Assembly: GCF_000380335.1 (NCBI RefSeq) | Contig: NC_021149.1 | Location: forward strand, 5,260,501 to 5,324,500 | DNA from: Azotobacter vinelandii CA | GTDB taxonomy: Bacteria > Pseudomonadota > Gammaproteobacteria > Pseudomonadales > Pseudomonadaceae | DNA length: 64,000 bases | Direction: 5' to 3' | Shown: positions 58,428 to 64,000 of the stretch, piece after piece | Layout of the letters: each line of letters starts with the position of its first letter | How positions within the stretch are numbered: the first letter of the stretch is position 1 | Notes under the pieces: generated by a model | Database searches by the model: none | The model's input: the letters and a program-made list of their open reading frames with translations, nothing else | What the model was told of the DNA's origin: nothing | Translations under genes and position numbers: made by a program

Positions 58428-59633
58428 CGATCGGGGTTCCCTGTGGGGCGAGGCGGCGTTGATATTCTGGGGCTTCGGTGCCGGACCGATACGCTTTTCC
58501 TGCCTGGAGCGGAGGGTTTTTCGGAAGCTGGCGGGAAGGCTTGGTGCCGAGCCGAATGCTTTCCTCGGCTGATACGACAGGTTTCGCCTTGTACGGCGAG
58601 TCACTTTCTCTTTGCTCGCGCAAAGAGAAAGTAACCAAAGAGAAAGCGCGCCCGGTCATCCGGCCCCGGCTGCGTCGGACTTCCCTCGCTTCGGCATCGC
58701 TCCGATACGTTTTTCCTGCCTGGAGCGGAGGGTTTTTCGGGAGCTGGCGGGAAGGCTTGGTGCCGAGCCGAATGCTTTCCCCGGCTGATACGACAGGTTT
58801 CGCCTTGTACGGCGAGTCACTTTCTCTTTGCTCGCGCAAAGAGAAAGTAACCAAAGAGAAAGCGCGCCCGCTCATCCGGCCCCGGCTACGTCGGGCTTCC
58901 CTCGCTTCGGCATCGCTCCGATACGTTTTTCCTGCCTGGAGCGGAGGGTTTTTCGGGAACTGGCGGGAAGGCTTGGTACCGAGCCGAATGCTTTCCTCGG
59001 CTGATACGACAGGTTTCGCCTTGTACGGCGAGTCACTTTCTCTTTGCTCGCGCAAAGAGAAAGTAACCAAAGAGAAAGCGCGCCCGCTCATCCAGCCCCG
59101 GCTGCGTCGGACTTCCCTCGCTCCGGCGCCGCTCCGGGGGCACGTCACGAAGGGACGTCCCTGTCCCTTCGTGACTCGCTCGGCGTCCTGCCTCGCGTCC
59201 CCCTCCGCAACGCCTGCGCTCGGCCTGCTGAACGGGACTGGGGAGTTGCTTGCAAGTTTGGGGGCAGTCCTGAAAAAGGCTTTTGGCTCTTGGCTCTTCA
59301 TTTGGCTTTTCGCGGAGGTAGGAACTGCACCCGTTTCCCCCTTCGTCAGGCCGAACGGAATCGCCGCGCAAGGGGTTGAGCCGCATGGATGCGGCGAAAG
59401 GTCCGTGGGCCATGGATGGCCCTTCGGGCCGGGCCCCTGGAGCGGCGATGGAGGGAGGGGACCCGGAGCGAAGCGCAGGGCCTGACGACGGGGGTGGCCT
59501 TCTTTTTGGTTACTTTTTCTTGGCCAGACAAGAAAAAGTGACTCGCCGTGCAAGGCGAAACCTGTAGGCCGGGCCGAGGAAAACGCCCCGTCCTCACCCC
59601 AAAAGCCAGGCCAACACCAACGCGCCCCACTAG
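58428..59633. repeat. Composite intergenic repeat B (three 216-bp tandem units plus inverted ends)
   Basis: Three tandem units begin GATACG near 58488, 58704 and 58920 (period exactly 216). Each contains CAGGTTTCGCCTTGTACGGC and the ACTTTCTCTTTGC/GCAAAGAGAAAGT hairpin. After these come the 13-bp stem at 59144-59175 and ACTTTTTCTTG/CAAGAAAAAGT near 59511-59539. The end (59538-59565) is the inverse complement of 58577-58604. It has the same order and orientation as repeat A and contains no recognised gene. Confidence 0.87.
59144..59175. repeat. 13-bp stem hairpin in repeat B
   Basis: Identical in stem and loop to the hairpin at 51948-51979 (GTCACGAAGGGAC / GTCCCTTCGTGAC). Confidence 0.8.
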
Positions 59634-62612
59634 TCATTTCCGAAACACACTCCCACTGTCCAGCCAGTACTGCGACTCGCCCAGCCCGGCATCGGGCAGG
59701 GTATTGAGCTTCAGCCGCACATGCGCCCGACTCACCGCCCCGTTGTCCGACTCCACCCCGAGCAGTTCGAAACGCTCGCTGCCCTCGGCCGGGTTGCGCG
59801 ACGGCCTGATCCCCAGGCGCACCTTGAGCACCAGCCCCTTGGACGCCATCTCCTCGCGCAGCCGCGGATTCTCGATGGCGAGAATGTACAGCGGCGCCGC
59901 CGACCAGCGCTCGCAGGCCAGTTGGCGAAAGCCCAGACGCATGGTCCCGCGCATGTCGAAGGGGGTGTCCGGCAGGCGGTAGTCGGGATCGTCCAGATCG
60001 ATGTCGCGGTAGTAGACGTTGCTGTCCTTGAGGACGTTGTTGTTGTCGATCAGCCCCAGGTTCCTGAGCGTCGAGTAGGAGCGGAAGGACGCCACGCGGA
60101 AGTAGAAGTTCGGCAGGCGCAGGCCGCGGCTCAGCAGGCAGAGCATGGCGCCGACCGCCGCGGTGGTCTTCGGGTCCTCGATGCGGTCGAGCTTGTTGAA
60201 GGGGTACCAGCCGCCGGTACGGTACTGGTTGAGCGACAGGATGCGCCCTGGCGGCAGCGGCAGCAGCTCGCGGAACAGCGCCTGCACGCCGGGCAGGCAG
60301 GAGGGCCGGCCGGTGAGCAGGAGCACGTCGCAGGGGTAGGCGTTGACCACCTCGCAGAGCGCCTGGATGGTCTTGCCGATGCTCATGCGGTCGCCGATGA
60401 AGGCCTCGTGGATGCGCCGCAGGCTGACGTCCAGCGGGGTGGCGAGGATGTCGAAGGGCGCCGCCTCGTTGCCCAACTGGCGGCGCACGGCGCCGGCGAC
60501 GTAGTCGAGCACGTCCGCCGTGGGCGTCTCGCCGAGCAGTTCGCCGAAGGTGGCGCTGACCCGGCTGCCCGGCTCCAGCGGATCGTACTGTTCGTAGGCC
60601 TTGAGCAGGCGCAGGCCGATCGGGCCGAACACCTGCAGGCTGAGCTGCTGGCGCAGCACGGCCTCCTGCACGGCCAGCGGTTCGCTGCCGATCAGCCGCG
60701 AGAGCAACGCCTCGGGCACCGCGATGCCGGCGTGCGACAGCGCTTCGCGCAGCGCCGGCAGGACGAACTGGCGGATCACGTCGAGCAGGATGTCGTCGCC
60801 GGCGACCTTGAAGCCGTCGCGGAAGCGTTGTTCCGGACAGATGTAGACGTTACCACCGACGCCGTCGTCGAGGCGGTATTCGGTGATCACCAGGTCGGTG
60901 GTGCCGCCGCCGATATCGATCGAGGCGATGGTCAGGCGGTCCCGTTTCGGCTGGTCCGGCCGCGCCATGGCGGCGAAGAACTCCTCCGAGCGGCCGGCGA
61001 AGTTGTTCTGCGTCTCGTTGAACAGGTAGACCACCTGGCCGCAGGTGGCCTCGTCCCACTGCACATGGACCTCGGGGAACCAGGGCCAGGCGCTTTGCCG
61101 GCTCTGCGGGTCCTTGAGGTCGACGGGGTCGTCCTCGGGGTGCCAGCCGAGGCTTTTCCAGACCAGGCCGATGGCCTGCTCCATGCATTTGGCGAAGATC
61201 TCGCGCTCCGGCTTGGGCATCGACGGCGGCACGGTGAGGATGATCGAGCGCAGGTGGCGCGGTACCCGCGAGTGGCTCATGCGCAGGCGCTGCGAGGGGC
61301 TGTTGATCTGCATCAGCGCCTGGCCGAGGACCTCGGAAAGCATGAAGGTCATCAGCGAGCTGCGCGAATAGTGCGGGTGGAACACCGGCATGCGTTCGTC
61401 GAAGGGCAGCGTGTAGAGCGCCTGGCCCTTCTCGTTGATCAGCCCGGCGACCGGCGCGGCGGTGGCGTGCGGTTCGCTCTCGGTGCGCAGCGCGGCGCAG
61501 TTGAAGCGCCAGCCCGGCTCGTAGCTGTCCTCGTCCCACAGATAGCGCTTGGGACTCGACAGCCCGGTCGAGCCCTCGGTGCCGCGCCGGCGGCCGGCCA
61601 GGCGCCCGGCCTCGCGGCCGACGCGGGCGATGGTCGGCCAGAGGAAGGCCTCGCGGCGGCCGCTCTGCACCGAGAAGTGGTCCTTGCCGAACATCGCCTG
61701 GGCGAATTCGACGCGGCTCTCGAAGGGCTCGGGGTAGACGTGTTCGGGCCGGGTCAGGTCGCGCAGTTCCAGTTCGTAGCGCTTGCTCAGGCCGTCGTTC
61801 TCCTGCGGATGGTCCTCGATCAGGATGCCGCAGGTGCGCGAGTTGCCGACGTCCAACACCATGTCCACCGGGATCGCCTTGTGCACGTCGCTGTCGCGGT
61901 TGGACACCACCTTGAGTTCCGGCACCGGCAGGTAGCTGCCGAGGATATGCAGCAGGTTGAGGTAGTGCGCCTGGTGCTGGAGCTGCTCGCACTCGACCTG
62001 GATGTCGTCGGGCTGCATGCGCAGCGGCGGCAGCCGCGCCTGTTCGCTGAACACCTCGCGCAGCCAGCCGTCGATCCAGCCGAGGTCGAGGAACCAGCCC
62101 ATCTCGTCGGCCCGGTGGGCCAGGGCGAAACTGGCGCCGGCGCGGACGTCCTCGCGGGTCGGCGCCAGGTAGGCGGTGGCCTCGTGGCTGTCGAAGACCT
62201 TGGTGTCGAAGGCGACGGTGACGCGATGGGTGTTGCCGTCCGGGTCCTCGCCCTCGGCGAGTTCGACGATGCGCACCCGCGACCAGTTGCTCGGACCGTC
62301 GTCGAAGCGCCGCGGCGGGCTGCAGCGGAAGAACGGCAGGGGCAGCCAGATCCCCTTGAGCAGGCGCAGCGAATCCTCGGGCGCCACGCTGAAGGCGGGC
62401 GTCACCGCCCTGCCCGGCTCGGCCGGATGATGGAAGGTGCTGTTGCGCGGGTCGAACAGCAGGCGCACCAGCGGGCCGTCGCTGCGCGGCCGGACGAACT
62501 CGCCGGCCGGCTCGCGGCGCAATTCCAGTCTGACGGCGAAATCCAGGAACTGGATGCCGCTGCCCATGATCAGGGTGATCCTGTCTTCGTAGTCGGTCTT
62601 TTCCGGAAACAT
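59634..62612 (-). CDS. srfB: SrfB-family Hsp70/actin-like ATPase (putative virulence factor)
   Basis: A 992-residue cytoplasmic protein of the SrfB family with an Hsp70/actin-type ATPase core. The phosphate-1 motif is VLDVGNSRTCGIL (near residue 252), phosphate-2 is ASIDIGGGTTDLVI (near 565), and LLLTGRPSCLPGV is the adenosine motif. The first 240 residues and the C-terminus are family-specific. It should bind ATP and act as a chaperone-like or assembly factor with SrfC. The ATG at 62612 is 16 bases after the srfA stop with AGG just upstream; the frame extends 96 bases into srfA without homology. Repeat B follows its stop. Confidence 0.86.
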   Translation of the reverse strand: MFPEKTDYEDRITLIMGSGIQFLDFAVRLELRREPAGEFVRPRSDGPLVRLLFDPRNSTFHHPAEPGRAVTPAFSVAPEDSLRLLKGIWLPLPFFRCSPPRRFDDGPSNWSRVRIVELAEGEDPDGNTHRVTVAFDTKVFDSHEATAYLAPTREDVRAGASFALAHRADEMGWFLDLGWIDGWLREVFSEQARLPPLRMQPDDIQVECEQLQHQAHYLNLLHILGSYLPVPELKVVSNRDSDVHKAIPVDMVLDVGNSRTCGILIEDHPQENDGLSKRYELELRDLTRPEHVYPEPFESRVEFAQAMFGKDHFSVQSGRREAFLWPTIARVGREAGRLAGRRRGTEGSTGLSSPKRYLWDEDSYEPGWRFNCAALRTESEPHATAAPVAGLINEKGQALYTLPFDERMPVFHPHYSRSSLMTFMLSEVLGQALMQINSPSQRLRMSHSRVPRHLRSIILTVPPSMPKPEREIFAKCMEQAIGLVWKSLGWHPEDDPVDLKDPQSRQSAWPWFPEVHVQWDEATCGQVVYLFNETQNNFAGRSEEFFAAMARPDQPKRDRLTIASIDIGGGTTDLVITEYRLDDGVGGNVYICPEQRFRDGFKVAGDDILLDVIRQFVLPALREALSHAGIAVPEALLSRLIGSEPLAVQEAVLRQQLSLQVFGPIGLRLLKAYEQYDPLEPGSRVSATFGELLGETPTADVLDYVAGAVRRQLGNEAAPFDILATPLDVSLRRIHEAFIGDRMSIGKTIQALCEVVNAYPCDVLLLTGRPSCLPGVQALFRELLPLPPGRILSLNQYRTGGWYPFNKLDRIEDPKTTAAVGAMLCLLSRGLRLPNFYFRVASFRSYSTLRNLGLIDNNNVLKDSNVYYRDIDLDDPDYRLPDTPFDMRGTMRLGFRQLACERWSAAPLYILAIENPRLREEMASKGLVLKVRLGIRPSRNPAEGSERFELLGVESDNGAVSRAHVRLKLNTLPDAGLGESQYWLDSGSVFRK

Positions 62613-62628
62613 GCTGCCTGTGCTCGCC

Positions 62629-64000
62629 TCAGTTGCCGCCCTGGCGGATCGACATGGGGAATTCCTGGTCGCCGTAGCGGCCGGTACAGTCGGCCGCGCT
62701 GCGCGCATCCGGCTTGCAGGTCACTTCCGGCATGCGGTAGTGGCTGCCGTCGCTGCAGGTCGCCTGGCCCTGGCTGGCGATCGCCAGGCTGCCGCCCTGC
62801 ACGGTCGCGTTCACCGGGCCCGCGCAGCGCACACCGTCGTCACGGCGGATGCTGACCTGGCCCTTGCCGTCCTTGAAGTCGTAACCCAGCTGCAGCGGCT
62901 TGCCGGTCTTGGCGTCCTGGATGCCGGCGCCGGCCCGCCAGTTGCCGTCGAGGAAACGGGTCGAACCGCTCTTCAGCGCCTCGGGCGGAATGCTCATGGG
63001 CTTGGCGCCTTGCTGTTCCCCGGCTCCTTTTTCCTGCTCCTGCGCGGCCTTCGGGTCTTGCGCCGGCTTTTCCTCGTTGAGTTGCGGCGGAACCGGCGGC
63101 TTCTGTTGTGCGTCTTCGGGCGTCGCCTCCGGCTCCTTCTCTCCGTCCCCGGCGGACGGTTGCCGGTCCTGCGTCGCCTCTTCGGCCGCGGGGTCAACCG
63201 CCGCGGCTTCGCCCGCTTCGGATTCGCTCGCCGATCCCTCTTCGAGCGGCACTTCCTCGACAGTCATTTCGCCGTCCGGTACCGGCACGCTACCTTCTCC
63301 CTCGGTTCCGACGACACCGGCCGCGCCCGTCACGCCCACCACCTCCTCGCGCAGCCGGACCTCTTCCGCGACCCTTTCCCTGGCCGGCAGGCCGGGCAGG
63401 TCGACATGCGACAGATCGAAGGGCAGTTCGACGGTCGGCGCGCAGGCGCGCATGAGGAACAGCAGCAACAGCAGGAGCAGCGGCAGGAGCAGCAGCCACA
63501 GCCAGCGCCGCCAGCGGGGTTTTTCCGCAACCGCGGCCGCGGCTGCCGCCGCAGGCGTCACGGGCGGCGGCAAGACGGTGTCCGCCACGGGGGCCGGGGC
63601 GGGCCTGGCGACCTGCAGGCAGGCGAGAGGATCGGGCGACTGGCCGTCCTGCTGCCGGGTGAAGCCCCAGAAGGTGACCACCGGCCGGCCGTCGACCAGA
63701 TAGACATGGTCGGCATCGGGAAAATACAGGGCCTTTTCCAAGAGACGGCCGAAGACCTGCTTCTCCCGGTTCTGCACGTCGTCGCGCATGTTCTCGCCGG
63801 TGGCCCGCAACCGGGCCTGCATCGCCTCGAGCCGGGCACGGGCCTGGATGCGCTCTTCCGCGGTGGCCGCCGACCAGGGCACTACGTCGCCCTCGAACGG
63901 CGCGTACCAGTCGATGCGGTCCCCCGCCTCGTTGGATTGCGGGATGGCCAGGCAATCGGCCGCCTCGCGCTGCATCTTCAGGCGGATGGCCTCGCGCAAC
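62629..64000 (-). CDS. srfA: SrfA-family membrane protein (N-terminus outside window)
   Basis: The visible 456 residues run from the window edge to the TGA at 62629. An N-terminal cytoplasmic part (DRIDWYAPFEGDVVPWSAAT ... VYLVDGRPVVTFWGFT) leads to a Leu-rich membrane segment (RRWLWLLLLPLLLLLLLFLM). A long acidic and Pro/Glu-rich linker then leads to a C-terminal domain of about 120 residues (DGNWRAGAGIQDAKTGKPLQ ... CTGRYGDQEFPMSIRQGG) with paired Cys. The position before srfB and the DxxDWYxP...VTFWG pattern fit SrfA. Its N-terminal part is paralogous to that of the VWA protein at 44986-46731. The true start lies beyond 64000. Confidence 0.78.
   Translation of the reverse strand, partial: LREAIRLKMQREAADCLAIPQSNEAGDRIDWYAPFEGDVVPWSAATAEERIQARARLEAMQARLRATGENMRDDVQNREKQVFGRLLEKALYFPDADHVYLVDGRPVVTFWGFTRQQDGQSPDPLACLQVARPAPAPVADTVLPPPVTPAAAAAAAVAEKPRWRRWLWLLLLPLLLLLLLFLMRACAPTVELPFDLSHVDLPGLPARERVAEEVRLREEVVGVTGAAGVVGTEGEGSVPVPDGEMTVEEVPLEEGSASESEAGEAAAVDPAAEEATQDRQPSAGDGEKEPEATPEDAQQKPPVPPQLNEEKPAQDPKAAQEQEKGAGEQQGAKPMSIPPEALKSGSTRFLDGNWRAGAGIQDAKTGKPLQLGYDFKDGKGQVSIRRDDGVRCAGPVNATVQGGSLAIASQGQATCSDGSHYRMPEVTCKPDARSAADCTGRYGDQEFPMSIRQGGN

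Overview
The window comes from a GC-rich gammaproteobacterium, most likely a Pseudomonadaceae member. The recC-recB-recD order, glmU/glmR/glmS and the general coding style fit. The sucrose porin/permease/hydrolase/LacI set makes Azotobacter a reasonable guess, but the genus is inference. No rRNA, tRNA or CRISPR array was recognised.

Layout. 1-8913 (minus): recC-recB-recD operon, with recD cut by the window edge. 9020-12137: nhaA, a small ribbon-helix-helix protein, a hemolysin III/TrhA membrane protein, and a frameshifted gene fragment. 12243-20768: a sucrose (or related glucoside) locus with a lower-GC GH97 glycosidase, a ScrY-type porin, a CscB-type permease, a GH32 hydrolase and a LacI regulator, linked by matching TTAACGTTA operators. 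21256-23361: a nuclease-like secreted protein and a divergent TetR/GST pair around a palindrome. 23770-29259: an AT-rich two-gene island encoding a kinase-like/SF1 helicase fusion and a double-HKD phospholipase D protein. It matches the published Mokosh type I anti-phage system and sits at the glmS 3' end (attTn7 neighbourhood). 29798-36835: glmS, glmR, an ankyrin-containing UvrD-like helicase, and glmU. 37180-43955: a translationally coupled TonB receptor/ABC importer cassette with a possible Zur box upstream.

43956-64000: a large single-direction envelope locus. In transcription order it is srfA (partial), srfB (Hsp70/actin-like), srfC (P-loop NTPase), a single-TM protein, a VWA protein resembling the C-terminal part of PpkA, a TagT/TagS-like ABC transporter, a TagR-like SUMF1 protein, two coiled-coil lipoproteins, and a protein joining a SrfA-like N-terminus to a VWA domain. 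The combination resembles the membrane-signalling half of the type VI secretion threonine-phosphorylation pathway (TagQRST-PpkA) joined to SrfABC, with no T6SS structural gene in view. This is the best candidate here for an undescribed system. The locus is interrupted by two related composite repeats of about 1 kb (near 51.6-52.6 kb and 58.5-59.6 kb) and ends in a 174-bp tandem array containing copies of the last gene's 3' end.

Several genes have long open frames on the opposite strand because of high GC; these were judged to be shadows.
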